Positions 31,290 to 42,689 of a DNA stretch of 64,000 nt are shown piece by piece. Each line of letters starts with the position of its first letter. Within the stretch, counting starts at the first letter, position 1. Source of the stretch: Bathynomus jamesi (Eukaryota; Arthropoda; Malacostraca; Isopoda; Cirolanidae); contig JAJOZX010001002.1 of NCBI GenBank assembly GCA_023014485.1, positions 564,001 through 628,000 of the forward strand, in the 5' to 3' direction. The position numbers and the translations under genes are program-made. The notes under the pieces are model-generated. The model searched no databases. It was not told the origin of the DNA and was given only the letters and a program-made list of their open reading frames with translations.

Positions 31290-31841
31290 GGAATTCAAAA
31301 CAACGGGATCGAGTTGAAAAAGACCTTTGCTCATGTTAAAATTATTTATAAGTTGGATAATAGCAGACTCAAGAATATTTCTATTAACAATGTTGCTAGA
31401 GTGAAACAAACTGAAACATTATTCCAATCAATACAATGGGATAACTCTGACAAATGGACAAAAATGGCACTGGACGACTGTCCCGTTCTAACGAAATATT
31501 GATGCTGTTTTACACGCGTGTGCTATTTTTTACTATGATATTTTTCACCATATTGTTATATGAAAATACTACATTAATATCCAAAAGTTTAAGTACATTA
31601 GCAATGCCTAAAAAGCCCGGGAAAAATGGAAGCACTAAAATATTCTTTGACAAAGTGCGAGTGTTATTATTCACACGATAGAAGGTTCGTTTTGCCTTGT
31701 TAATATAAGATTCCATAAACGCAAGTGGGTAGCACAGATCACTTCCAATACCGTTGATTTTTTCCAATTCGGCATCAATGTATTCCGGAATGGCGATCCT
31801 AAAAGCGCGGAGAAACATTAAAGAAAATATGGCCTTCTTAA
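31290..31841 (-). pseudogene. PLE C-terminal RT/endonuclease region
   Basis: On the minus strand KKAIFSLMFLRAFRIA, EYIDAELEKI, INKAKRTFY, NILVLPFFPGFLGI and NVVFSYNN follow the order of the RT thumb and linker in Neptune/Penelope proteins. Further on, RTGQSSSAIFVHLSE, then CIDWNNV and ESAIIQLINNFNMSKGLF form the end of the GIY-YIG endonuclease domain. The GIY-YIG core itself is not visible and the pieces are in different frames, so an internal deletion and shifts are present. Confidence 0.7.
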
Positions 31842-31849
31842 TGGGGGTG

Positions 31850-32797
31850 CAGAGCTGGGAAATAAATACATTGAATGTATTTAATACTAAATACTAAATA
31901 CATGGGAGAAATGTATTTAAATACTAAATACTAAATACATTTTACGAATGTATTTAGATACTAAATACAAAATACATCAATTGTATTTAAATACATTTGT
32001 AAATACATTTTAAATACATACAAATTTTAACATATGCATTCACTAATTCATGATTTGATAAATTTCTACTTTAGGGAACACGGTGAATTTCGAAATAAAT
32101 ACACCACTCGATAGATCAGACGATTTTAAAAGCTTTTTCATCAATGAATTTTCCATCGCAAATTGGATTGATTGCAACGAGTTAGTTACACAGGCCCACT
32201 TAAGGCAGAGCCGTTTTGTACGATTATTCGGTCAATTTCAAGATATTTTTTGATGTCTAAAAAAACACTTACCTTCAGATGAGTGTACAGATTCGTTGTA
32301 GCATTGCTTGCAGCAGAGACTTCGTGTTTACACAGCAAGCAATTGCACTTTACCTTATTACCGTCTTTAGATTTAATTTTAAAGTATTTTCCATCAAACA
32401 GAGGGTGCACTAAATTGTTATCTGCAGATATATCACTGTTTGATTCACCAAATTTGCTTGTTGAAGCCATGACACGCACACGATAAAGAAATCAACCGCT
32501 TTCGACTAAGAGTGGCACACAACTGATTGAACTGACACGTTGAAACATGAACCATGCTGTACTACACTGTCGACGCGTCGTACTGTGCTAGTACAGAACG
32601 TGTATTAAACCAGTAAAAGTATTTACATTTTTATATTTTGAGTATTTAAATACATTGTATTTAAATACTCATTAAAGTATTTAAATACTATATTTAAATA
32701 CATGAAAAATAATGTATTTATAAATACAGTTCTAAATACACAAATGTATTTAAATACGTATTTAAATACAAATGTATTTAAATACTGCCCAGCTCTG
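31850..32797 (-). mobile_element. Non-autonomous hAT element with BED finger remnant (hATn-1, copy B)
   Basis: 948 bp, same family as 11312-12260 and in the opposite orientation. CAGAGCTGGG ends and a perfect 8-bp TSD TGGGGGTG (31842-31849, 32798-32805). The BED ORF at 32186-32479 (minus) differs from copy A by only three residues, so both copies are recent. It sits in the PLE coding region. Confidence 0.95.
32186..32479 (-). pseudogene. BED-type zinc finger start of a hAT transposase (copy B)
   Basis: Same as the ORF in copy A: VKCNCLLCKHEVSAASN, then LYTHLK, with GTAAGT after HLK as a likely splice donor; no catalytic domain follows. Here the first His of the T-T-H segment is Asn (TTNLYTHLK). 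Confidence 0.75.
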
Positions 32798-32813
32798 TGG
32801 GGGTGTCATGTTA

Positions 32814-34830
32814 GCCCTGTTCAAAAATCAACTTTTTCTTATTTTCATAGGTTTCTGTACTTTTTCCCATGCTTTTTGACCTGAAAAGGCCGAAAATCAC
32901 AACCATTTTGACTTAGGTTGTTGGGAAGCATTGCCGCATGGAGCTTTAAGTTTTCTGCCTTGAAATCGGCCAAAAGCACCACTTCCGGGGTCCCTTGAAT
33001 CATGTTTTGCACTATAACTTTTTATCTAAACAAGATAGAGCAACAAAATAGGCACCAAATTAAAGTATTTTTAATCCTCTTTCTAACTTATACAATTATG
33101 ATAGTCTTGGAACAAGAAATGGCACATTGGTACATACAAAGATTTCAGAAATATCACAAAATTCGTTTTCTCACACTCAAGGCAGACAAGGCGCCTTATT
33201 CATGACACAAATTTGAGATTAACATTTTGTCACAAGTCTAATCGATCAAGAAGTGAAAGCATTACATGATGATTAATTTCATAATGACATTTACACAGTC
33301 AGTTGTTGAGAGTTTGTTTCTTGAAGCTGTCAAAGCGGCGTCTGTTGAACTCCACAGCTTGAAGAAGATAGTCCCTTTGCTTGGCATCTGTTGTTATGAC
33401 ATTTGCAAAGTCGCTCATCATCTTGACACCACGTTCAGCAATGTCATTGTCATTCACCGCTTTCAGATTCTTAACATAGTCCAACGCTTTTCTGTAGTCC
33501 TCATTCTGTGGCCAAGACGTTACAGGTTCCAGAAGCCACTCGGATCCAATGTTTAGTGTGTCCAGCAGGAAATGTGATTCTGGGCCAATGAGATCAACCA
33601 GGGTGGTCTTAGCTGTGACTCTCTGGAATAGAGGCTTTCCTGTTCTGAAGCTGTCTGGCTTCTCAGTGGCATGTAACTGGGTAGCAATGTCGTGCTTCAA
33701 TGTGTCACTCAATCTACTGCTGAACAGGGCAAATGGCACGACTTCCTGCGTCAGGTACCATTTGTGGTTTTCCATCTTATTAAGTACTGCATCAGTAAGC
33801 TCTGGGTCAGTTTTCTTGTACTTCAACATGTCCTGGATTAGACTTAGATCATTCACGGGAGCATCTGCAGCAGACATTGACATCATCCATACAGGAGTGT
33901 AGAACAGCGCAAGGAAGGTGTTGAGTCTTTCAAGCTTTGATACAGTGTCTTCGTCGTACTCAAGTTGATCTGCAAACATCAGCATTTTCATGGAGTACAG
34001 GTTTCTGGCCATCCATCTGGCCTGATGAATGGCGCCTGGTCGACTCCAGTGAATACCTCGAGGAGGCGTTCCTCCAAGAACAATGACTGTCAGTTCAGCC
34101 ATTTCCCTGTAGTCGGCTCTTGGAAGCCTTTCTGCTGTTAGAATGTCTTGGAGTATTTCTTCACTGTTCTTCTTCTTTTCCTTCAGCCATTTGCTGTTGA
34201 AAGCCAGCATCTTTGGGTTTTCCTTGGACAAGTCCGTCCAAACATCCTTCAGATGCTCAAACCAGGGATTATCTGGCCCCCTCACCTTCCCAAACAGCTT
34301 CTCCCAAACTGCTCCTACTAGGAGCTAATTCCAGCACAAATTCTCCTCTTTTTCCTCCAGGGTTACTTGCTCTTCCTTTGCTTTTCACCAGAGCACGATG
34401 TTTCTCATGTAGTTTCATGAAGAGCTTCATTGCGTTGTACTTGGTCATTGTCTTGATCCTAGCCATCTGCCAGAATGGGATGATAGATTCAACTGTTTCA
34501 TATGCAAGGTCTTGAACCATGGGCCTCCCTGCATTTTCCGGTAAATTCTGAAGATTAAGGAAATACTGGAACGCCTGTCTGTTGGTGGGAAGCTGGGAAC
34601 CACTGATAAAAGCTGAAGGGTATCCAACCAGGAAAGTTTCAGTGAGAGATCTGGTAGATGGCCCAGTTGACACCTGCCTGTGGACAGTACGTAGAGGTTC
34701 TGAGATATCAACTGTGCGCCCACTGAGATCCCTCAGCTCCTTGCTTAATGCCATTGTGAAGTTGTAACTTGTAGATGGTTTTCTAGATTCTGATTGAGTT
34801 TCTGTTGTTTCCTGAAAAATGATAGATAAT

Positions 34831-34897
<67 letters not shown>

Positions 34898-35162
34898 TAT
34901 ATTTTTATGCTCTTTCATTTGATACCTAATTTGTTGCTCTATCTTGTTTAGATCAAAAGTTAAAGTGCAAAACATAATTCAAGGGACCCCGGAATTGGCG
35001 CTTTGGCCGATTTCAAGGCAGAAAATTTAAAGCTCCATGCGGCAATGCTTCCCAACATCCTAGGTCAAAATAGTTGTGATTGTCGGCTTTGTCAGGTCAA
35101 AAAGCATGGGAAAATGTACAGAAACATATGAAAATAAGAAACAGTTGATTTTTGAACAGGCC
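32814..35162 (-). mobile_element. Unplaced TA-target DNA transposon, copy 2 (internally deleted)
   Basis: 2349 bp, reverse orientation relative to copy 1. Ends GCCCTGTTCAAAAATCAAC (left) and GGCCTGTTCAAAAATCAAC (right, inverted) with TA on both sides (32812-32813, 35163-35164). About 1 kb is missing inside: the part matching 27690-28735 of copy 1 is replaced by a junction at about 34318-34330. It inserted in the PLE RT gene 15 bp from hATn-1 copy B. Confidence 0.9.
33299..34754 (-). pseudogene. Transposase-like protein of the unplaced TA transposon (copy 2)
   Basis: N-terminal ORF 34754-34269 (MALSKELRDLSGRTVD ... FLNLQNLPENAGRP, no TAG) and C-terminal ORF 34285-33299 (MRGPDNPWFEHLKDVW to KQTLNN). 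The stretch with HWDGKLL, FDTTSSNSG and CRHHILE is deleted, so this copy has no catalytic core. The C-terminal part is continuous (LFQRVTAKTTLVDL), which shows that copy 1 lost 2 bp there. Confidence 0.8.
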
Positions 35163-35437
35163 TAGACTGTCATGTCCAGAGTAAAAGTGTACGTAGGACA
35201 AATTGTTTGTTTTTTCCGATAGATACTAAACTTAAAACCTGGGCTTTCCCTATGTACACGCACATCCAAAAACGGGATTGAGTTGTCTTGTTCAACTTCT
35301 AAAGTAAACTTAATGGAGGGGACTTGATCATTTAACTGGAGGAGGAAGTCATCCAGGTCACGATTCATGGGCCAGATCAGGCCTAAATCTAACATGTTAA
35401 CTGGGTGGGTGATCGCCCACCCAGTAAAGGATTTCAC
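35162..35437 (-). pseudogene. PLE reverse transcriptase fragment
   Basis: LDDFLLQLNDQVPSIKFTLE, then QDNSIPFLDVRVHRE and FKFSIYRKKQT form the segment after the YxDD box of Penelope-type RTs (SIKFTxExExxxxIPFLDVxV...YRK). Upstream, where the YVDD motif should be, only LDLGLIWPMN is left, and beyond 35400 the match ends at a repeated block with TGGGTGGGTGA. Confidence 0.75.
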
Positions 35438-35475
35438 CCACCCACTAAATAGATTTCACCCACCCAGTTAAAAAA
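35390..35475. repeat. GGGTGGGTGA-rich inverted block
   Basis: AACTGGGTGGGTGATCGCCC is followed by inverted CACCCACCCAGTTAA-like copies. The pattern resembles the subterminal GTGGGC/GCCCAC pattern of the hAT MITE at 62800-63273, so it could be the end of a related element that cut off the PLE. Confidence 0.4.
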
Positions 35476-36244
35476 ACAAAATAATACTGTATTCAATCAT
35501 CTAAAAAAAACTCGGTCGAATCCATGGATAAAGCAGCCAAAAGAATACAGCCAAAGTCGCCAACTTGGCTATAAATCTAATCGGTGGTTTGGCATTTGCC
35601 ATAAAATCCGTTGTAAACAAGACCCATGCTGGCCCTAATACTAAAACAATGAGTGAAATAGCCAGTTTGATATGTTCAATTCTGTTGCTTTTAATTTAAG
35701 TGCTTTTAAAGGGGATAGAGGTAAATAAATAACTTTGTTTTCTATAAGTTCTATTACAAAATTTAATTTTACTCATATTATATTGCAGTATTAAGATATT
35801 GACTTGCTAATGCTGCCTTGGTATATAATTGCAATGTGATGGAATCATGGATGGCGGCCTAACTTTGACTATTGAAGCAAATATGAAACAACCTATTTCC
35901 TATGTTTATGTGATTGAAATTATTTATTCTAATGCAATTATGCATTTATGTATTCATTTGCATGACTCTATTACATAATGGTTGATATGCAGGTAGCAGG
36001 TAGGCATAGCAATAGCTACAGGGCCTAATTATGCCAATCTTGAGCAAGTGACACATGAATGCGTGTTTGGGTTTTTTACAGTGGCAATTTTTTATATTGC
36101 ATAATTGTATATTTGCATACTGTTTATCCTATTTTATTCTATTTACCTAGTTCAAAATATAATAATTGGTTGTTTTATTATCCATAATATTTATCACAAT
36201 ATTTTTATTTTCATACATAATGAGACTATATATAAACAATATTA
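35476..36244. other. Non-coding AT-rich stretch
   Basis: No ORF with a motif, no terminal repeats. Confidence 0.5.
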
Positions 36245-36638
36245 GGTGCTACTATAGCGTGATTCCTACGTCGATTCGGCGGTCTACCTTTTAATTATAG
36301 CTTCTTACCTTGTTTACTAATTGCTTGTTTACATTCCAATGTCCATCGCCCTTGACGATTGGTTAGGTTTAGTCATGATATTTTCGTTAGTTTTAACGAA
36401 AATATCGTGACTAAACCTAACCAATCGTAGGTAGACCACATAACTATAGTAGCGCCGAAACTATTTTTTAAATAAATAAAATTGAATAATAAATAGCATT
36501 TTATATTTATTATATTTTCATTTATACCTTGGATAGGAATCACACTCTACAGTACTGTAGTTTCGAACCAAAACGGGTAGGAATCACCCTATACAGTAGT
36601 ATCGAAGTCACCGGTAGGAATCACGCTATAGTAGCACC
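36245..36638. mobile_element. Foldback MITE (type 1)
   Basis: 394 bp. GGTGCTACTATAGCGTGATT at the left is a perfect inverse of the right end. In the middle is a near-perfect hairpin (36354-36428): GATTGGTTAGGTTTAGTC on one side, its inverse on the other, around ATATTTTCGTTAGTTTTAACG. No coding capacity. TSD not clear. Confidence 0.85.
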
Positions 36639-36964
36639 AACTATTTATTTATTTGCTTGGTCTTTCATTTAAGATTTCAAAGAATTTACTTGGCCTTTTG
36701 AAACTATTTTGAACAATTTATTTAGTTAAAATTCACTCGCTCATTCGTTTCGTTCGTTCGTTCGTTCGTAATTCGATATTTTAAGAATTTATATACTGTT
36801 TATGAAGCTAATCGTAAAAGTTAATTAATACTTTTCAACACTTCTAAAGCGCGTAAGTTTGTAAATATTGAATCTTTTCGGTTTGACGTATTATTATTAG
36901 TTAAGTATTATGGATCATCTGATGATATTGTAACTACGTAGTCTTGGTACATTTACAAATTTTG

Positions 36965-37258
36965 GGTGCTCTTCCAATATGTGCTCTACCGCGAAACTGT
37001 GATCTACCATATTCCAATACGTGCTCTACCGTGAAACTAGCCTTATAAGGCAACTAACGAAAATATCATGACTTAACCTAACCAATCAATCGTTAGGTCA
37101 ACTATACGCCCTTGACGATTGGTTTTGTTAAGTCGTGATATTTTCGTTAGTTAGCCTTATAAGGCTAACTAACGTACCTGCTGCTAATCCGAATAATCTA
37201 AGGTAGATCACGTATTGGAATGTAAATTTTAAGGTAGAGCACATATTGGAAGAGCACC
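36965..37258. mobile_element. Foldback MITE (type 2)
   Basis: 294 bp. GGTGCTCTTCCAATATGTGC is inverted at the right end, with a second layer (ATTCCAATACGTGCTCTACC and its inverse) and an inner hairpin with GCCTTATAAGGC, AACTAACGAAAATATC and AACCTAACCAATC. The inner hairpin is the same sequence as in type 1 although the outer ends differ. Confidence 0.85.
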
Positions 37259-37672
37259 AAATTTTGTTGGAGAAGTAACACAACAGTTCACTGGCTTTAA
37301 ACACTGTTACTTCTGATACGAAGGAGCACGAAACTGACACGTCACCGGCGTTCAAGTGTATACTTTCAGGTACTTTTGGAATATATAAAACCTATATATT
37401 AATAACGAATTAATAACCAGTGTTTCCTCCAAAGAAAATCACACTCTATCTTCAATTTAAAAACGATAAAAGCATCACTATATAGCAACTGGTAACCGGC
37501 AACTCGCTATATTTTTTAAATAACATGACATTGTAACTCGTTCTTGAGTATCGTCCCAACTTGGTGTGTAATTTGGTGGGTTTTGTTCGTGCTTCATATT
37601 AGATGTAAATCATCTTGAACTGATCATGTCAGTATGAAACTTTGTTTATGAATTTTCATTGGCGATAATATT
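37259..37672. other. Non-coding stretch
   Basis: No gene or repeat seen. Confidence 0.5.
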
Positions 37673-37673
37673 C

Positions 37674-38222
37674 ACAATGGGGCCTTTTCCGAAATTTGGG
37701 CTGTTTCCTATTCTTTTTTTAAATAAGATATTTAATGTAGATTTTTACGCTGATTTCAAAAATGCTTTTTTTTTAGAAATTAACCTAACCTAACCTAACC
37801 TAATTAACCTAACCTAACCTAACTTAACCTAATCGAACCTAACACAAGGCGTTGAATCTATGTGGAATAAGGCCAAACGAAGGAATAAGAGACAGTCAGG
37901 GACTCACCGGCAAATGATTGATACCTACTTGTGCGAATTCATGTGACGACAGAAAAATAATGGTCGAAATCTATTCACACAAATACTTAGTGACATAAGC
38001 CAATATTACGAAAGAATACAATAACTCTTGTATTAGTTTTCAGTTGTATTGTTATAATTTTTTACCTAATACAAAATTACAATAACAAACATAACTTTTG
38101 AACCGCTCATTTCTCCAAAACAATACTTACATTTTTGAAATCCGCGTAAAAATCTACATTAAATATCTTATTTAAAAAAAAATCGGAAAAAGTCCAAATT
38201 TCGGAAAAGCTCCTCATAATGG
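37674..38222. mobile_element. MITE with about 95-bp inverted arms and an internal telomere-like tract
   Basis: The left arm (37674-37770) has CTTTTCCGAAATTTGG, AAATAAGATATTTAATGTAG and TTTTTACGCTGATTTC; the right arm (38128-38222) has the inverse of all three. Between the arms are (CCTAA)n and about 290 bp without ORF. No TSD found. Confidence 0.8.
37781..37842. repeat. Interstitial telomere-like repeat (CCTAA)n
   Basis: TAACCTAACCTAACCTAACC and further units, about 11 in all with two interruptions: the complement of TTAGG, the common arthropod telomere unit. It is inside a MITE, not at a chromosome end. Confidence 0.85.
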
Positions 38223-38837
38223 TCACGTTTAAATAAAAATTATATATGGTGTGTTACTAAAACCCCATTACAAAAAAGAATAATAAGTGCATGTACCCTG
38301 TCCATAAATCAAGTTACTAAATGATCAACTGAAGGGGTACAGTGTTGGATCTGCGTAACACCATAATAAAATTTACATTTATAGGTTGAATTCAGCAATT
38401 TACTGTTACTGAACAATAATAAAAATTAACTTTCGAAGAATGAAAGACATCATTTCCAGAAAAACAAATGTACTTTTATTTTAATAGGCCACGCTGGCCT
38501 TCTAGGGTTAATAAATGCCTATTAAACTAAAGAAATTTGTTCAACACTTAAAAATAGGAATTACCAAAAGAGTAATATAATAAAAATAAAAGATTTCTTT
38601 TAGCAAAAATATCCAAACTTAATTATAAGATATAAAATACAGTATTAATTGCTAAACTAACGTTTAGTTTTCTTCTCATGGTCCTGCTTAGTCCATTCTT
38701 TTTGTATCTAATTTAGCTATTGGAAACTGATGGCCATTTTCGTCAAATTTCCTCAATAGCCTCGTCCAGCTACTCAATCATCTATATCTTCATTTACGGC
38801 ATCTTTTATTATGACCATTAATTCCCTTTGTATTCTC
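38223..38837. other. Non-coding stretch
   Basis: No convincing ORF or terminal repeats. Confidence 0.45.
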
Positions 38838-40318
38838 TAGTGGTGGATTACCCATTAGGTACAGTAGGCACGTCCCTAGGGACCTCCAAGGTTAAAATTT
38901 TAGAGGTCCCCAATGTTCAGAAAAAATTTCCATATTCCAATGTAATTCTGTCGGCGTATTCAGGATACGTGGATAGCCTAATATTGTTGAAATATTAATC
39001 ATTGGTTATTGCAGATACACTGAGCTACACTGTAGCCTACAGTGAAATATAATAAAATGCAGTACCCAGTGGTGTAGTGCTAAATAAAGAAGTGAGGGAA
39101 CGCATTTTGAAAGTGTTACTCAGATGCGGGGGGGGGGGGGACAATGGCGAGCGCGGCGAGCCCATACAGCTGGGGGTCCGGGGGCACTGTAAGCCCCCCG
39201 GGAAATCTTTTGAAATCTGACCAATTTCAGGGATATTTTGAGGTCATATGCACTGGATATTAGGATATATTCCAAGGGTGAAGATGCAGTATTTCCAGTG
39301 TCATTAGATATACGACATCCAGTACGATCAATAAAAATAGCTAACAACTGGAATGATTAACTAAAAAAAGTTAACAACTGGTACGCCGTGGTGACTGTTT
39401 CATCAGATCTTTATAGGCTAGCATTGCCTCAGTCGAAGCTAAAAGAAATGAAACAGTTAATGATTCTTTCTCATATTTCTTCTAGGGGTGGGAATTAAAA
39501 TTTCATGACGTTAGAGATTTGTAAGTTCGGATTTATTTGAAATAGTGAGGGAACGCCGTTCCGTCTACCAAAAAAAGTAAAGGAACGTCGTTCCCACGCG
39601 TTTCCACAGCACTACACCACTGGCAGTACCCTACTTTGATGGAGAGATTTGAATACTGATAAATATTTAGACAAATTTGCAGGTAGATGGGCTTAACCTA
39701 TAGAGAAAAAATTATAAGCCCACAGAAGTCTTTGACCCACTGGAAGATCTGGAGCAAATTGGACAAATTTTCCAGTCTGGAATTATATGCTGCTTGCCGC
39801 AATCTTACTTGTATTATTTGCCCTTATGCAGATATGAAAGACTGGAAAAACTCAATTTTGCTCCAGATCTGCCCTTAAACTAGTGCGGTCTTATCATTTT
39901 CCCTCTGGTGGTAAGTCCATCTGTTCGCAGAATTGACTAAATATAAATTTTCAAATCTTTCCATCAAAATATTGTGGGCACATTTTATATATTTTGTATA
40001 TCTGTATGGGACAGGAACGGCTGAATTCTTTGAGCATTTGTACAATTGAGTATGACATTGGTTGAAGCCTGGACTTCACAGACATTATTCCCCAATTTAC
40101 TGTTAAAAAAAACACGCAAGTGGGTATTGTAAATAATAAAACAAATAACTTGTTTTTGCCTTATACTACCGTTTTCTATTACTTTTAAAACGTGTGTTGT
40201 AAATAATAAACCTATTTTTCAGTATTATATTATTGTTTTTTATTACTTTAAAAACTAAGCGAAGGGGGCCCCAAAAGACTTGTTGCCTAGGGCTCCAGAG
40301 GGTCTTAATTCACCACTG
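38838..40318. mobile_element. Decayed hAT-like element (hAT-E)
   Basis: Left AGTGGTGGATTACCCATTAGG-like start and right end CAGTGGTGAATTAAGACC (inverted) share AGTGGTGRATTA, and both subterminal parts carry CCCTAGGG or GGGGCCCC-type text. TSD is not clear. The 62-residue ORF at 39687-39878 has no motif I recognise. A younger hAT MITE is inside. Confidence 0.5.
39067..39622. mobile_element. Non-autonomous hAT element (hAT-F)
   Basis: 556 bp with CAGTGGTGTAGTGCT ends and a perfect 8-bp TSD GCAGTACC (39059-39066, 39623-39630). Subterminal GAGGGAACGC / GGAACGTCGTTCCC inverted motifs. No coding capacity. Confidence 0.95.
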
Positions 40319-40751
40319 ATTCTTGCTGCTTTTCGTTCAGATTTAATTCAAGGTATATACGAGTATAAAGCCACTGCCGGCCTTTGGGCAAAGCAAGCAA
40401 AGCGGCTGCTGTGGGCCCGGCGCTATTAGGGACCCCGCAAATATATGAGTACAGTATAAAAAAATATTTTGGTTTTGAGTGGTAAATTAAATACGGCTTG
40501 TCAGAATAACTCTTCATATACAGTAGTATTCATGTACAATAGTATTCCGTATTAATTATATATTTTGTTATATTTCACATATCGACTGACAGTGATGCCT
40601 CCAAAGAGATTGCGAGATACTGCTCGGAAATATCTCAGCGGTCACCAGAAGAGACAGCGTGAAGCGAAGCGGAAATCAGAACTTGAGCTTATGTTTGGGT
40701 CATGAAAAATTTCTAGAGAAACGCGATCCACAGGCTGAAACTGAATAAGAT

Positions 40752-42685
40752 GTGCCTGCGCCGTCACATGCATCATCATCAGCTTTGATAGATGAAAGTG
40801 AACTAGATGTACCTGCGCCGTCACATGCGTCATCACCAGCTTTGATAGATGAAAGTGATATCCAGAGGGAAGAAGAACCCATGGATCAGACTCCAATTCT
40901 GCAAAATCAGCCTCTGGATGCACTCAAAGATCCAGGTCAATGGCCTGAAACTGTCAGCACAAAAGTCAGAGATTTACTAGTGAGTAAAGGCCCACCACAG
41001 TGTGAGGAAGACTATAACTTTCCCAGAGATGACAATGGCCGCAACTTTTCAAAAAGTCATTACAAGAGACGGATGGAAAATGGAGAAGTTGGTGTACGGA
41101 AATGGTTGATTTATTTAATCTCTGAGAATCGGATATTTTGTTTCTGTTGCAAGTTATTTGGAAACGCCAACAATGCCTTGGGGTGTGGAGAATTCTGTGA
41201 CTGGGTGAATACTAGTTCCAGACTGTCTGAGCACGAAAGATCACAGGGCCATCTGAAGGCGACTCTCCAATGGATGGAACTCGAACAACGTTTGATCAAA
41301 AGTTGCACTGTGAATCAACTCAGTCAGGAACGAATCAATACGGAGAAGCTTAGGTGGAAAAATGTGTTTGAGCGCCTCCTCGCCATTGTACAGTACCTTG
41401 CTGAACACAACATGGCAATCCGAGGAGGATCAGTAGATACACTCTTCAGACAGAATAATGGCAACTTCCTTGGACTGGTTGAGCTTATCTTAAGATTTGA
41501 TCCCGTCATGCAAGACCATCTTAGAAAAATAGTTAATAACGAAATTCATGATCATTACCTGGGCAAACGAATCCAGAATGAACTCATCTCGCTCATGGGC
41601 AACAAAGTTCGAGCAACCATTCTACACAGAATTAAAATGGCAAAGTATTTCTCTGTGATCCTTGATTGCACACCCGACATTAGTCACAAGGAGCAGATGT
41701 CCCTTACTTTGCGATATGTTTCTGATGGATCATCAGGTATTGAAAGTGGAATTTTTGAACACCTCATCAAGTTCATTGAGGTGAAGGAGACCACAGGAGA
41801 AAACTTATTAGAGGTATTGATGAGATAACTTCACGAACTTGGACTGAAAATGAGTGATATTCGTGGACAAGGATACGATAATTGTGCGAACATGAAGGGA
41901 CACTCATCAGGCGTTCAAGCGCGACTTCTGGAAATGAATTCAAGAGCATTCTTCACTCCATGCGCATGCCACAGCTACAATTTGCTATTTTTCGGAGTTA
42001 TTCAACGCCTGTATGTCTTCTTCTCAGCCTCAACCCATCGATGGTCAGTCTTCTGCAAATATGTGAAAGAGTTCTCAGTGAAGCCCTTGAGCGAGACAAG
42101 ATGAGAATGCCATGTGCAAAGTGTCAAAGCTGTACGATATCAAGCTGTCGAGATCTATGATGCACTTGTCAAAATTGCTGAAAAAGCAAAACATCCTCAA
42201 GGAAGAAGCGAAGCAGAATCACTTTGTAAAGAGATGAAGAATTTTAAATTCATTGTTGTTGTCATATTCTGGTAGGACCTCCTCTTTCAAGTTAACTACG
42301 TGAGTAAAGATCTTCAGAGTGATTCAAAGCATCTGGCAAGTGCCATCGAGAGTTTGGAAAGAACATGTAAGTGGATGAAAGAATATCGGGAGAGTGGATT
42401 TCAAAGTGCTGTAACAGATACCAAAGAGATTGCAGAGCAGCTTGAAATCGAGCCAGAATTCAAGACGCACAGGTCAGACGAAATAAGATGTTTCCCTATG
42501 AAGGTCAAAACCAGCCAATTGAAGATGCCGAAGAAAAATTTAAAATTTCTGTGTTTAACGCAGTTTTAGACACTGCCATATCCTCCCTGGAACGACAATT
42601 CGAACACCTGAGAGAACATCACTCAAAGTTTGGCTTCATGTACAGTACATGTTCACAAAGATGTCCAAGACAGACCTACGTAAGC
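40752..42685 (+). pseudogene. hAT-G transposase, N-terminal and catalytic parts
   Basis: ORF 40752-41828 (358 residues) has a duplicated VPAPSHAS-ALIDES stretch at its start, a TTF-type zinc finger (RIFCFCCKLFGN ... SSRLSEHERSQGHLKA) and the first catalytic part (YFSVILDCTPDISHKEQMSL). After TAA at 41826 the same domain continues with SDIRGQGYDNCANMKG (second Asp) and PCACHSYNLL (C-x2-H). Then further frame changes lead to RTCKWMKEYRESGF and on to the gypsy insertion. The family is that of TTF-finger hATs related to ZMYM-like proteins. Stop and shifts mean it is inactive. Confidence 0.8.
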
Positions 42686-42689
42686 ACAG

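Larger units (their letters stand above)
30691..35437 (-). mobile_element. Penelope-like element (PLE), interrupted twice
   Basis: RT piece at 35437-35162 and C-terminal piece at about 31841-31290 belong to one minus-strand ORF. Between them lie a hAT (31850-32797) and the second TA transposon (32814-35162), about 15 bp apart in PLE coordinates. The downstream end (30860-30925) has a hammerhead-like motif, and there are two diverged copies of its 3' end (near 31030-31100 and 31195-31280). Outer limits are uncertain; the 5' part of the RT beyond 35437 is missing. Confidence 0.75.

Noticed and set aside
33266..34767. Plus-strand ORFs over the TA transposon copy 2
   Set aside because: They are antisense to the transposase-like protein, which matches copy 1 in the other orientation.
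36354..36428. Perfect hairpin taken for a microRNA precursor
   Set aside because: It is the centre of a foldback MITE that recurs at 36965-37258, so a pre-miRNA is not needed to explain it.
37781..37842. (CCTAA)n tract as a true chromosome end
   Set aside because: Only about 11 imperfect units, inside a MITE with non-telomeric sequence on both sides.
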